A stretch of DNA of 64,000 bases, taken from Gemmataceae bacterium (GTDB lineage: Bacteria > Planctomycetota > Planctomycetia > Gemmatales > Gemmataceae). Shown here piece by piece: positions 53,212 through 61,617 of this stretch. The DNA lies in contig LR594584.1 of assembly GCA_901538445.1 (NCBI GenBank), positions 2,947,586 to 3,011,585 of the forward strand, in the 5' to 3' direction. Numbering within the stretch: the stretch's first letter is position 1; each line of letters starts with the position of its first letter. A model generated the notes under the pieces. It ran no database searches. It saw only the letters and a list, made by a program, of their open reading frames with translations, and was not told where the DNA came from. A program made the translations under genes and the position numbers.

Positions 53212-54257
53212 CACTTCGCCCTCCGAGTCGGCGACGGCGGCGTGGTGGACAACCCGCGCACCGCGGCGACGCACTGGTCTGCCAGAACCTTGACGAGCGG
53301 GACCGTGACCGAGTTCCCGATCTGCTTGCCCAACTGAGCGTGCGACAAGTGGGCCGGGAAGATGAAGTCGTCGTCGTACCCTTGGAGTCGGGCGCACTCG
53401 CGCGGGGTCAGCTTGCGGATGCCCCAGTTGTCCTTGATGACTGGGACGTTGTGCCCGCCGTCGCCCATGTTCGCCATGAGCGTGAAGCACTCGCCCGACA
53501 TGTTCTCGCGGACGTAGTTCCGTCGCAGTTGGTAGACCGAGTCCGGCTTTCCCTTCTTCATCGCCTCGACGAAGTGTGGGTAGTACCGCGAGCCGGGCTT
53601 AAAGTAGTAGCGGTCATCGTGCTGGTGGTCGAGGTCGAGGAACGAGGAAACCGGCCGCATCTCGCCCGCGTACGGTTTAGGAAATTGGAACGTGTTGCTC
53701 GCGAAGTGATCGCAACTGTAGGCCGTCATGAACAGCCGGTCCCGGTTTTGAGGGATGTTCGTGTGTTCCGCGGTGTTCAGCACCGCCGCGTTCTTGTCTG
53801 TGAACCAGTAGCCGGCCTTCTGCACCTCGGACTGCACCCGCTTGAACGTGCGGCCCTTGTCGTGGTTGCGGAAGTACTGCACGTTTTCGAGCAGCAGGAT
53901 CTTGGGTTTCTTCTTCCCGAACTCGCCGAGGAGGCGGATGATGTCGAGGAACACCATCCCCCGCTCCTTGTCCTCGAAGCCTCGCTTCTCGCCCGCGGCC
54001 GAGAACGGCTGACAAGGAAAGCCCGCGGTGATAATGTCCACCGGCTCCAGCTTGTCCCCGGCAACCGTCAGCTTTTCGACCGGCTTGAGGAAGTGAGGCA
54101 CTTTCGGGAAGTTCGCGCGGAACGTCTCCGCCGCGAACCTGTCCTTCTCGTTCGCCCAGAGCACCGAGGCACCGCTCTGCTGGAACGCCCGTGCGAAGCC
54201 GCCGATGGCGGCGAAGAGGCACCCGACCGTCACTTTCTTCTGCTGTATTTTGGGCAT
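53211..54257 (-). CDS. DNA cytosine-5 methyltransferase
   Basis: 348 residues from ATG 54257. Motifs in order: I FAAIGGF, IV GFPCQPFS with the catalytic Cys, VI LLENV, VIII NRDRLF, IX RKLTPRECARLQGYDDDF, X GNSVTVPL. The whole enzyme is present. It methylates cytosine in a target site whose identity is set by the segment between motifs VIII and IX (about 80 residues). First gene of a four-gene overlapping operon. Confidence 0.95.
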   Translation of the reverse strand: MPKIQQKKVTVGCLFAAIGGFARAFQQSGASVLWANEKDRFAAETFRANFPKVPHFLKPVEKLTVAGDKLEPVDIITAGFPCQPFSAAGEKRGFEDKERGMVFLDIIRLLGEFGKKKPKILLLENVQYFRNHDKGRTFKRVQSEVQKAGYWFTDKNAAVLNTAEHTNIPQNRDRLFMTAYSCDHFASNTFQFPKPYAGEMRPVSSFLDLDHQHDDRYYFKPGSRYYPHFVEAMKKGKPDSVYQLRRNYVRENMSGECFTLMANMGDGGHNVPVIKDNWGIRKLTPRECARLQGYDDDFIFPAHLSHAQLGKQIGNSVTVPLVKVLADQCVAAVRGLSTTPPSPTRRAK

Positions 54258-54589
54258 GGTTCACTGCTTCCGCTCCGTCGGAGCATGACGCCCGGCTGCC
54301 TCCTCACCTCCGGGATGACGCCTTGGCCGCAACTCCGTACCACACCTCCGCTTCTGACACCACCCCGCCCTCGTGCGCGGCGCGAACCCGGTTGGGGTCG
54401 GCTTGCGGTACAGAGGTCGGCGCGATGGTCGGGTGGCGGGAGTGTGCAATCGTGCGGATGCCAGTTCGGCGGCTAGTCCTTCAGTCGCGTGGCTTTATGA
54501 AAGAGTGTAGACGCACGGCGACTTGCGTGCAATGGTCGGGGAGACGGGTTTCCTGGGATCGCCGTCCGGTGGGGCGGGTTGGGACGCGG
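54258..54589. other. Intergenic, no gene supported
   Basis: 332 bases upstream of the methyltransferase gene. Probably holds the operon promoter; no clear open frame with ribosome site is seen on either strand. Confidence 0.45.
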
Positions 54590-54943
54590 TCAGCACCAGA
54601 ACAGGACGATGCGCGTGTCCTGCGGGAGAGCAAGGAGGAACACCAGGATCGCCCGGTTCCAGGCCACCGCGTCTGGCGGAAGGGCGAGTCCGTCGAGATC
54701 GGCCGGAGTGGTGCACGTAAGCCGGTTCCCGTATCGATCCTCGACCGTGGACCGCAGCCCTTCATCCTCGTAAAAGCCAACTGTCAACCCCCAGGGCCGC
54801 ACGCGGACGAGGCACGGCGAGGCGTCGAGGGCCAACCGCGCGAACAGTGCGGGATCGAGGTCGAACCGCAGGACTGCGGTCGACAGCAACTCGCCCCGCC
54901 GCTCGCGGAAGTGCGACGCCACCACCTTCAGATCGACGCCCAT
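54590..54943 (-). CDS. Small unknown protein
   Basis: 117 residues from ATG 54943. Reads as GVDLKVVASHFRERRGELLSTAVLRFDLDPALFARLALDASP and then a mixed domain. I do not recognise a family, but the codon pattern and reading as a soluble alpha/beta protein support it. It lies between the methyltransferase operon and a truncated IS66. Confidence 0.55.
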   Translation of the reverse strand: MGVDLKVVASHFRERRGELLSTAVLRFDLDPALFARLALDASPCLVRVRPWGLTVGFYEDEGLRSTVEDRYGNRLTCTTPADLDGLALPPDAVAWNRAILVFLLALPQDTRIVLFWC

Positions 54944-55040
54944 CGGCTTACCTCGGTTCGGTGGCGCTCGTGGGCGCTGGAGCCCGGCCGACCGACGAAC
55001 AACTCACCGATCTCCTCCCCGATGCCTGGGCACGTCGCCG

Positions 55041-55523
55041 TCAGGCCACCGCCGCAACAACGGTCGTCGCCTGAACCGAAGCGTGTTCGTCGCTCCCGAA
55101 GCCGCACACGGTCTTCACCGGGTGTGTACACTGCTCGGTCACCCGCTCGCCGATGCACGGGCGGACGGTGCCGCAGTGCGGGCACGGCCGGTCGGCGTCG
55201 GGCAGGTCGTGCAGATCGACGCGGCGTTCCAGGTGGGCGGGGAGCGGCGACCGGCCGTGCTCGTCCCGACGCGGCGGCGTGCCCGGCGGACGGGGCGTGG
55301 GCGTGCGGCGTTCCGAGCGCCGGCCGAACCGGTGCTTGAGCAGGGCGTCCAATTTGCCCTGCAACTCCGCGACGGTGGCTTCCAACCGGGCGACGGTGGC
55401 TTCCAGTTCGACCACCCGCCCTTCCAGGAATCGGTTCCGCGCGGTCAGATGGCGGACCATCCCGTGGAGGGTGGGCACGTCGGTCGGCAGCGGCGGGTCG
55501 TCGGGAAGTGGCGTGGCGTCCAT
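55041..55523 (-). pseudogene. tnpC: IS66 TnpC, truncated
   Basis: 160 codons from ATG 55523. The first 130 align with TnpC of the other copy (leucine-rich coiled coil, then HRFGRRSERRTP, then the Cys-x2-Cys zinc segment PCPHCGTVRPC). After IGERVTEQ the sequence departs from the family and runs out to a chance stop; the catalytic domain is absent. Confidence 0.8.
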
Positions 55524-55575
55524 GCCACACGATGTGACGCGAACGGCGGAGGCGCAAGTCGGCGACGGCGGATTG

Positions 55576-55908
55576 TCAGCGGCGGCCGCGGGGGCGGGCG
55601 GTGGCCGGGTCGAGGCCGTCCAGGATCATGGCGAACTGGGTGGCGGTCAGCTCCAGTCGGCCGTCGGTGACGGGCGGGAACGGATACCGCCCGACTTCCA
55701 GTCGCTGGCACCACAGGTTCAAACCGCGGCCGCCCCAGTACAAGACTTTGACGCGATTGGCGGCGCGGTTGGTGAACACGAACAGGTGGCCGCCGGTGGG
55801 ATCGGCGTTCAGCCGACCGCGGACCAGGTTGGCCAGCCCGTCGAACCCGAGGCGGAGATCGACTCCGCCGGCGAACCACAACTTGGTGGTCGGCGGCACG
55901 GTCAGCAC
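55576..55908 (-). CDS. tnpB: IS66 accessory protein TnpB
   Basis: 110 residues from GTG 55908. Matches IS66 Orf2: KLWFAGGVDLRLGFDGLANLV..GHLFVFTNRAANRVKVLYWGG. Similar to the other copy but not identical. Its element is truncated, so it is unlikely to function. Confidence 0.85.
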   Translation of the reverse strand: MLTVPPTTKLWFAGGVDLRLGFDGLANLVRGRLNADPTGGHLFVFTNRAANRVKVLYWGGRGLNLWCQRLEVGRYPFPPVTDGRLELTATQFAMILDGLDPATARPRGRR

Positions 55909-56243
55909 GGCCGGCCCTCCAGCCCGCGGAGGACGGCGACCAAGAGGTTCACCCGGATGTCGGCGGGCAAGCGGAGGACGGCCCCACTCGGCAGCGACAG
56001 TTCGATGACCGCCGGCGTCGGCGACGGGGTGACGTGGATGGGGACGAGGGCGGGAGTCGGAGTTGCGGCGGACTCGGCGGCGAGGGTCCGCTTCCACACG
56101 TAGAAGGACGGGGCGGACACGCCCTCGGCGTCGCAGAACTGGGCGACCGTCTGACCGGACCGGCGGAACCGGTCCAACCGCTCGGCCCACTGCCGGCGGG
56201 TGACGGCCGGATCGCGGCGAGGTTTCGACACGGGGACAGGCAC
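55902..56243 (-). CDS. tnpA: IS66 accessory protein TnpA
   Basis: 113 residues from ATG 56243. N-terminal helix-turn-helix (RQWAERLDRFRRSGQTVAQFCDAEGVSAPSFYVWKR) as in the IS66 Orf1 family; C-terminal LELSLPSGAVLRLPAD-like beta segment. Overlaps tnpB by seven bases. Confidence 0.85.
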   Translation of the reverse strand: MPVPVSKPRRDPAVTRRQWAERLDRFRRSGQTVAQFCDAEGVSAPSFYVWKRTLAAESAATPTPALVPIHVTPSPTPAVIELSLPSGAVLRLPADIRVNLLVAVLRGLEGRPC

Positions 56244-56565
56244 GGCGACATCCTCCGAAGAGCTTGGGATGCCGCCGACACTACCTCACCTGTCAATCAC
56301 GTGATCCGCCGGGCAGGTACTGCGGAATTATTGTTCGTATCGCGCGCAAGCTGTAACAGAAACGGCATTTCGAGCCGAAGCAGTAGCGTTTTACCGACCG
56401 CAAAAGTGTGTCCGAGAACCCGGCGCTGTGGGACTTTCCTGTCGGGTGCGTTTGCTTCCGCAACTCCGGCGCGGGTATAGTTCCTGTAGACCGGCCGCGA
56501 TTGCCACACTGAATGGGCGACAGTGTGGCAGTTAGCGTCCGGTCTCTATTTGCGCGCCTAGATCA

Positions 56566-56841
56566 CTACCGGCCGCGTTCCACTTCGATCCGGGCGTCGC
56601 GCCCCTGCCGCTCCAGCATTCGCACCACCCGCTGGGCGTCGTCGCGGTCCCGGTAGGTGCCGTACGTGTCCCAGTGCCCGCGGTGCCGCACCTGCACCTC
56701 GAACCGCACGTTGCGACGGTCCCGATCGCGATCGTGGTCATGGTCGTGTCCGATCGGCGGCGCGGCGTTGGCGGTATTCGCGGTCACGCCGGCGACGGCC
56801 CCGGTGGCGAGTACGGCGGACAGGATCAGCTTGCGGATCAT
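56566..56841 (-). CDS. Secreted small charged protein
   Basis: 91 residues from ATG 56841. N-terminal signal peptide (IRKLILSAVLATGAVAGVTANTANA, likely cut after ANA). The mature part is rich in His and Asp and Arg, with DHDHDRDRDRRN and VRHRGHWDTYGTYRDRDDAQRVVRML; it resembles small planctomycete secreted proteins. Function unknown. Confidence 0.7.
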   Translation of the reverse strand: MIRKLILSAVLATGAVAGVTANTANAAPPIGHDHDHDRDRDRRNVRFEVQVRHRGHWDTYGTYRDRDDAQRVVRMLERQGRDARIEVERGR

Positions 56842-56932
56842 GGCTCTCTCCTCGTTGCGGGTCGGCTTCCGTCGGCCCTTGTGCGAGAAGAACGGTGCGG
56901 TGACGGGTCGTTGCGCCCCGCGCGGGCGGGTC

Positions 56933-57334
56933 TCATTTCGGCTTCACCCGCTCCACCTTGATGATACGCACGTCTCGGAACGCGGTCTCTTTCGGAGCCT
57001 GCTGCGTGTACGCCGCCGACAGCGTGTAATTCGGGCTGAGGCGGTACTCGGCCCAGTCGGTCGCGTTGCCGACGTGGGTGCCCCCGCCGCGGATCTTCTT
57101 CGGGTCGATCTTCAGTTCCGCGAGCGCCTCCTTCAGCGTCCTCGGCGATTTCCGGTCGCGATCGGCGTTGAGCTTCTCGAGGCGCTCGGCGAAGGCTGCG
57201 GCTTCCGCGTCCGTGTACTCCGGCTCGCCCTTTCCGGGTACGTCGAGCATCTCCCGCATGGTCCTCAACAACGGGTGGAGATTCTTGTCATCGGCAGCTA
57301 CTAGCACGGCGGTGAGCAAGATGGATGTCAGCAC
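56933..57334 (-). CDS. Secreted unknown protein
   Basis: 133 residues from ATG 57334. Signal peptide LTSILLTAVLVAADD, then a helical, acidic domain (TDAEAAAFAERLEKLNAD) and a beta-rich end (EYRLSPNYTLSAAYTQQA). No family recognised. Probably exported. Confidence 0.65.
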   Translation of the reverse strand: MLTSILLTAVLVAADDKNLHPLLRTMREMLDVPGKGEPEYTDAEAAAFAERLEKLNADRDRKSPRTLKEALAELKIDPKKIRGGGTHVGNATDWAEYRLSPNYTLSAAYTQQAPKETAFRDVRIIKVERVKPK

Positions 57335-57880
57335 GGTTCGGTCCCTGGCGTGGGGCGATGCCCCGACTATACCGCCGCTCGGCCCGCAACACCGTCACGG
57401 CTTCGTAACGGGCGGCTTCTGCTTCACGCAGGCCGGGCCCTTCGGCCTCTGAACGTGACCACCGTGTCCGCCGTCTCGGCCTGCGGCGAGTGAAATGCCG
57501 TCTGCGTGGCGTCGTCATTGCAGATTAGACACCACCACTTCGGAGGTTCGCAATAATCTCGCCGGGCACCCTGTACACAACTGCGGCGCTCCTCGGGCGG
57601 GCGGACTGAGCGGCTGGCCCGCCAGTGTCGGCGGTGGCACGGTATCGGCGGGCATCGCCGGGTGTGCTGTCGCCGCGTGGTACGGCCTGTACTGTGCGTT
57701 GGCCGCGATCTGACACCGTTGCCTTGACCACTCGCATCGAGCAACAGGAAGGATGCACGGCATGGCGCGGGGTGTCGGGTTGAGCGGTTCTTATCGACGT
57801 GCGAATCCCACGTTCGGCAGCGCGGTTACCGCCCGGCCGGTCGCCCTGTTCCGACTTCACCCACTGACATGGAGGTCTCC
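57335..57880. other. Intergenic, no gene supported
   Basis: 546 bases between a secreted-protein gene and the VOC gene. Short frames occur on both strands; one (57495-57713, +) has a hydrophobic end but no ribosome site. The promoter of the following gene should lie near 57800-57860. Confidence 0.45.
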
Positions 57881-58261
57881 ATGCCCTTCAAGCCCGCCGG
57901 CTACACCACGGTCTCCCCATACCTGATCGTGGACGGCGCGAGCCGGACGATCGACTTCCTCACCCGCGTCTTGGGCGCCACCGAGCTCCGCCGCTTCCCG
58001 GACGGGCAAGGCAAGCTGATGCACTCCGAGGTACGTATCGGCGACACAGTGGTGATGATCGCTGACGGAGCCGAGGGCTGGCCCCCGATCCCCGCTCACG
58101 TCCACGTGTACGTTGAGGATGTCGACGCCACGTTCAAGCTCGCCCTGGAATCGGGAGCCACTGCGGTCCAGGAGCCAACAAAGAAGGACGACCCGGACAA
58201 GCGTGGCGGGATCAAGGACGCAGGCGGCACGACGTGGTGGATCGCAACAAAGGTGGAGTGA
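57881..58261 (+). CDS. VOC/glyoxalase-superfamily protein (PhnB-like)
   Basis: 126 residues from ATG 57881 (GGAGG six bases upstream). A vicinal-oxygen-chelate fold with VSPYLIVDGASRTIDFLTRVLGATEL, then KLMHSEVRIGDTVVMIADG, then HVHVYVEDVDATFKLALESGA and a Trp-containing end. The pattern matches PhnB-like VOC proteins, which bind small ligands; no specific reaction can be inferred. It precedes an alpha/beta hydrolase gene by 21 bases. Confidence 0.8.
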   Translation: MPFKPAGYTTVSPYLIVDGASRTIDFLTRVLGATELRRFPDGQGKLMHSEVRIGDTVVMIADGAEGWPPIPAHVHVYVEDVDATFKLALESGATAVQEPTKKDDPDKRGGIKDAGGTTWWIATKVE

Positions 58262-58282
58262 CGTTCAGCCAGAGGTACAGCC

Positions 58283-58972
58283 GTGAGCAAAACAGTGATG
58301 GAACTGAGATTCCCCGCCACGCCGGAGAAGGGCGAGGTTTCCGCCCTGCTGATTCGGCCCGATGACGCGACGCATTTGCTCGTCCTCGGCCACGGTGCCA
58401 GCACGAACATGCGGCACGCCACACTGCTGTCGATCGCTGAGCACCTGGCCGAGGTGGGCATCGCGACGTTCCGCTACAACTTCCCCTACTCGGAGAACGG
58501 AACGGGCCGGGACGGACAGGGCGTTTGCACGCAGACGATCCGATCTGCGGTCGCGGCGGCGCATGAAGCCGCTCCCGACCTCCCCCTTCTGGCGGGCGGT
58601 CATTCGTTCGGTGGGCGAATGACGTCCACGGCGGCTTCCGAGTCGCCGCTGGAAGGTGTGGCTGGCTTGGTCTTCTTCTCCTTTCCGCTCCATTTGGCAG
58701 GCAAGCCCGATACGAAGCGTGCGGATCACCTCGCGGGCGTCTCCGTCCCGATGCTGTTCCTGAGCGGGACGCGGGATGATCTCGCGGAGATGAGCCTGCT
58801 GAAGCCGGCGGTCCAGAACCTCGGTCGTCGCGCGACGCTGCACCTGCTCGACACAGCAGACCATGGCTACAAGGTCCTCAGGAAGTCCCGAACCAGCAAC
58901 GAGGACGTATTCGTCGAAATGGCCCGCGTCGTCCGGGGTTGGGCGACCAGTCTGACGGGCGGAAAGAAATAG
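58283..58972 (+). CDS. Alpha/beta hydrolase
   Basis: 229 residues from GTG 58283. Catalytic triad: Ser in GGHSFGGRM (nucleophile), Asp in SGTRDDL, His in TADHGYK. It resembles the small Tex30/KAT-like alpha/beta hydrolases. Substrate unknown. It follows the VOC gene closely and may be co-transcribed with it. Cytoplasmic. Confidence 0.85.
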   Translation: MSKTVMELRFPATPEKGEVSALLIRPDDATHLLVLGHGASTNMRHATLLSIAEHLAEVGIATFRYNFPYSENGTGRDGQGVCTQTIRSAVAAAHEAAPDLPLLAGGHSFGGRMTSTAASESPLEGVAGLVFFSFPLHLAGKPDTKRADHLAGVSVPMLFLSGTRDDLAEMSLLKPAVQNLGRRATLHLLDTADHGYKVLRKSRTSNEDVFVEMARVVRGWATSLTGGKK

Positions 58973-59010
58973 AGAATGGAGCGGGAGCTGTTGAAAAAGA
59001 GTTGAAACCC

Positions 59011-59373
59011 ATGAGCCACGACTTCGAAGCGGTCATTCGCGTCTTCACCCGGAAGGAAGGCGGGCGGAGAACCCCTCCGTTCAACGGCATCCGCTGGGAC
59101 TTCGCCTACGCCGAGGACGGCCCGATCCCGCCGAGCCTCTACATGATTTGGCCCGACTTCCTCGGACCAGACGGCAAGAGCCTGCCAGAGGATCAGCCCT
59201 TGCCCGTGGGCATCGACCTGCCCGCGCGGATGAAGATCCTGATGGAGGAGATGCGAGCCGAACACCGCGGCCGTATCACTCCCGGCGTGCGGTTCTTCTG
59301 CCACGAGGGGCCGCAGCGGGTGGCGGAAGGTGTCGTTACCCGGGTCACCGGGCTGGCATCGCCCGGAGCGTAA
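59011..59373 (+). CDS. EF-Tu C-terminal-like beta-barrel protein
   Basis: 120 residues from ATG 59011; an in-frame earlier start at 58939 overlaps the hydrolase gene. The sequence DFEAVIRVFTRKEGGRRTPPFNGIRWDFAYAEDG, ending in RFFCHEGPQRVAEGVVTRV, resembles the EF-Tu domain III/C-terminal barrel with its EGGR-TP pattern, but no GTPase domain is present. Function unknown; it could bind nucleic acid. Confidence 0.55.
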   Translation: MSHDFEAVIRVFTRKEGGRRTPPFNGIRWDFAYAEDGPIPPSLYMIWPDFLGPDGKSLPEDQPLPVGIDLPARMKILMEEMRAEHRGRITPGVRFFCHEGPQRVAEGVVTRVTGLASPGA

Positions 59374-59625
59374 GTTTTGCTTCCCGCGTTTACAACGAAA
59401 TGTAGTTCCTGCCCGACGGCGGGTACGTATTGCACTCGCCTCAGCTTCACGGAACTCCCCAAACTCTCGGGGCCGCACTCTCGTTCAGGAAGAACGCGAA
59501 ATAAACCGTCCCTTGCGCGGCGAAATGACCTCAAGAACGGCGACAAAAAATCCGCACGCTTCAATGGCACACCCGCTGCTTTACCACTTCCATCGCCTCC
59601 CCGCCAAAGCCAAGAGGGCCGAAGC

Positions 59626-59733
59626 ATGCAAGCTCCCATCGCAGCGGACCGCGATCAACTGACCCGCCTGGCCGATGACGGCTGCCCTCACGGGGACGAC
59701 GACTTGTGGCTCGACCTGGGCGGCTCCGACTGA
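59626..59733 (+). CDS. Possible 35-residue acidic peptide
   Basis: 35 codons from ATG 59626: QAPIAADRDQLTRLADDGCPHGDDDLWLDLG then stop. It is acidic, with one Cys. It is followed 18 bases later by a strong terminator, which suggests a short transcript ends here. The ribosome site is weak. The family is unknown. Confidence 0.35.
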   Translation: MQAPIAADRDQLTRLADDGCPHGDDDLWLDLGGSD

Positions 59734-59751
59734 GCCCGGGTTACCCACTTC

Positions 59752-59784
59752 AAAGCCCTGCGGCATGATGCCGCGGGGCTTTTT
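59752..59784 (+). terminator. Rho-independent terminator
   Basis: A 13-bp stem (AAAGCCCTGCGGC at 59752-59764; GCCGCGGGGCTTT at 59770-59782, one G-U pair) with a 5-base loop, followed by more T. It ends the transcript of the 35-residue peptide or of the upstream gene. Confidence 0.9.
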
Positions 59785-60328
59785 CCGTTTCCGGTTTTTC
59801 ACACAGCGGCCGTTACACAGCCTTCCGAAGTTGCCGTCCCGCACGCGCTTTGGCCCGGCATCTGCACAATATCTTCACGTCGGGCGACACTTCGGGCTTA
59901 CAGCCTCCGCCCGCATCCCTCGGAGGGTCTTGCGATGCGAACGCAGCTCCTCAACTACTCCGTACCGCCGCACATCGTGCCCCGAGAGGCGCTCCCGCAC
60001 GCCCCGGACGTGAGCTCCTGACGGAACACGGGTGGCAGTGTTTAAGAAGGTCCTTTCGTTTTGAACCCGTGTAGCAAATCCGACCAGCGAACAGGGCTGC
60101 GGGAATGTATCCGCGGCCCGTTTCCGCGTGCACAGCTCGGAGCCAGAAGCGCTGGCGCCGGACCGCACCAGCGGATGCCGAACGGGCACGGATCATCAGC
60201 TCAACGAATGGTCACATCCGCTTACAGAAAGATCAGCGCAAGCCAGGTCACACATTTCATGCGCTGCCACACCCGCTCCGCCTTGCGACAACTTCCGGTA
60301 GAGTGACGCACGGAGAGGAGGTGAGCTC
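59785..60328. other. Intergenic with only the small ORF above
   Basis: Apart from the possible 28-residue peptide and a GC-rich 9-bp hairpin (60094-60119), I see no gene. The next gene has no strong ribosome site; ATG 60329 follows GAGGTGAGCTC. Confidence 0.45.
59935..60021 (+). CDS. Possible 28-residue peptide
   Basis: ATG 59935 with GGAGGG seven bases upstream gives 28 residues: RTQLLNYSVPPHIVPREALP then HAPDVSS and stop. The good ribosome site is the only support. A hairpin (60094-60102 with 60111-60119) lies about 70 bases downstream. Confidence 0.3.
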   Translation: MRTQLLNYSVPPHIVPREALPHAPDVSS

Positions 60329-60649
60329 ATGAACGGCAACAGCATCATCACTGACGCCTGGTCCAATCCGCATTCGGCTCAGCTTTACCAGGAGCGGTGG
60401 CCGAACGAACCGGACTGCCGGGATCGGCACGCACGCGGTGACCAGTGTGGTGGGTGTTCGTTCTTCGCACCGCTCAACAGTGACTGGGGCTTGTGCGCTC
60501 ACCCCGCGTCCCGGCACCGCCTGGAGACCGTCTTCGAGCACTTCACCTGCCCGGATCACGTTCCCGAGGGGTGGGGGCCGCACAGCTTCTCGGCCGATCC
60601 TTGCGACCACTGCCGATGCGGGGGCGAGGCGCCGGAAACGCAAGGTTAA
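60329..60649 (+). CDS. Cysteine-rich small protein
   Basis: 106 residues from ATG 60329 (GGAGGTGAG just upstream). Cysteines are paired: CRDRHARGDQCGGCSFFAP, DWGLCAHP, TCPDHVPEG, DPCDHCRCGG. This pattern suggests a zinc-binding or redox-active small protein. The C-terminus is glycine-rich. The family is unknown to me. Confidence 0.65.
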   Translation: MNGNSIITDAWSNPHSAQLYQERWPNEPDCRDRHARGDQCGGCSFFAPLNSDWGLCAHPASRHRLETVFEHFTCPDHVPEGWGPHSFSADPCDHCRCGGEAPETQG

Positions 60650-60667
60650 CGGCTCCGGGGGCTCGCG

Positions 60668-60952
60668 ATGGGCTTGTTCAACATCGTCCGGGGTGACACG
60701 ACGTGCCCGCGATGCGGCCAGCAGATCGAGGCCGAGGTCGAAACGAGACTCGGGTGGACGCACGAACTCCTTACCCTACGCGTCGGGGACCGGTACACCT
60801 GGAACCATCCCGAGATGCCGTCGTTGCGACCGGACGGCGGGAACGCGGCGGGGGACGGGTATTGCGAGTGCCCGGCCTGCCGTCGGGACTTCTTCGTCCG
60901 GGTGGTGGTCGAGGCGGATGTGATCCGTCGTCTGGAGCCAATCGTCGGCTGA
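60668..60952 (+). CDS. Zinc-ribbon protein, small
   Basis: 94 residues from ATG 60668. Two CxxC pairs: TCPRCGQQIEAEVETRLG near the N-terminus and CECPACRRDFFVR near residue 68, forming a zinc ribbon. It starts 18 bases after the cysteine-rich gene, so they are probably in one operon. Confidence 0.75.
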   Translation: MGLFNIVRGDTTCPRCGQQIEAEVETRLGWTHELLTLRVGDRYTWNHPEMPSLRPDGGNAAGDGYCECPACRRDFFVRVVVEADVIRRLEPIVG

Positions 60953-60954
60953 AA

Positions 60955-61560
60955 CTACCCCTTACCCAGCAACCCATCAATGACCCAGCAGCCCCGGGCG
61001 TGCGGCTCGCCGGTCCGGCAGTGCCGAAGAACCTCGGCATTATTGCAGCCGGCGTCTTGCAGCGCGTCGGCCAGGATCGGCATCCGGTCGAAGGCTCGGT
61101 CCGCGTAGATGCCTCGGGCGAGCGCGACCGCCGTCGAGGTGAGCCACGCCGGGTCGAATGTCGTCGGGCGATACGGGAAGATACAGCGGATCAGTCCGCA
61201 CTCGGTCGCCTTGCCTCCCTTTTTGTAAAGGTGCCGGGCGTTCTCAATCGCACCGGTCAGGCCTTCCATGGCGTCGTCGGTGAGCCCGCTATACCGGCCG
61301 AGCAGCTTGGCGTGTTTGTAGACCTTCGGGTCTGCCTTTCGGACCGCCTTGCGCGCGGCAAGGAACTCGGCCCGATCCACCTCTCCGTCGGCGTACCGCT
61401 CGACCACGTCAACGATCCCCGCCGTCCACGCGTCGAGCGGAAGCGCGAGGCGCACGCACGCGGAAGCCAGAAGCCGGAGCCGCCGCGGGTCCTTCTTCAT
61501 CCGGTGGTAGTCGAGTATCTTCTTCGGGTCCGAACACCCCCGCCACTCGTCCTCGGTCAT
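60955..61560 (-). CDS. Gemmata-type hypothetical with ADALQDAGC motif (paralogue of 10896)
   Basis: 201 residues from ATG 61560. Begins TEDEWRGCSDPKKILDYHR, continues with KLRLLA-type CACVRLALPLDAW, and ends PILADALQDAGCNNAEVLRHCR then HARGCWVIDGLLG. This is the family seen at 10896-11795. It is common, to my knowledge, in Gemmata, often attached to SMI1 or TIGR02996 domains. It converges with the zinc-ribbon gene, with two bases between stops. Function unknown. Confidence 0.75.
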   Translation of the reverse strand: MTEDEWRGCSDPKKILDYHRMKKDPRRLRLLASACVRLALPLDAWTAGIVDVVERYADGEVDRAEFLAARKAVRKADPKVYKHAKLLGRYSGLTDDAMEGLTGAIENARHLYKKGGKATECGLIRCIFPYRPTTFDPAWLTSTAVALARGIYADRAFDRMPILADALQDAGCNNAEVLRHCRTGEPHARGCWVIDGLLGKG

Positions 61561-61617
61561 GTCCCCTCCGGGTTCTGGTTCCTGGAGCAGTTTACCATGG
61601 TGCGCAATGGAACGTAG

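Larger units (their letters stand above)
55041..56320 (-). mobile_element. Truncated IS66-family element
   Basis: The right end matches the intact IS66: 56302-56314 shows the ATCACGTGATCCG region and the element ends ...GGTAC at 56320. The left part of tnpC is missing: its protein similarity stops near residue 131, around 55130, and no left terminal repeat was found. It differs in sequence from the copy at 44904, so it is a separate element. Confidence 0.75.

Noticed and set aside
51490-53337. Long plus-strand frame (615 aa)
   Set aside because: Shadow of the GHKL ATPase gene, Val/Arg-rich, no domain.
53340-54476. Plus-strand frame over the methyltransferase
   Set aside because: All C5 methyltransferase motifs are on the minus strand.
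55041-55140. Left end of the second IS66
   Set aside because: A GGTGTGTAC string there resembles the right-end sequence, but no duplicated target was found, so I did not mark it as an element end.
57495-57713. Frame with a hydrophobic C-terminus
   Set aside because: No ribosome site and no homologous-looking sequence.
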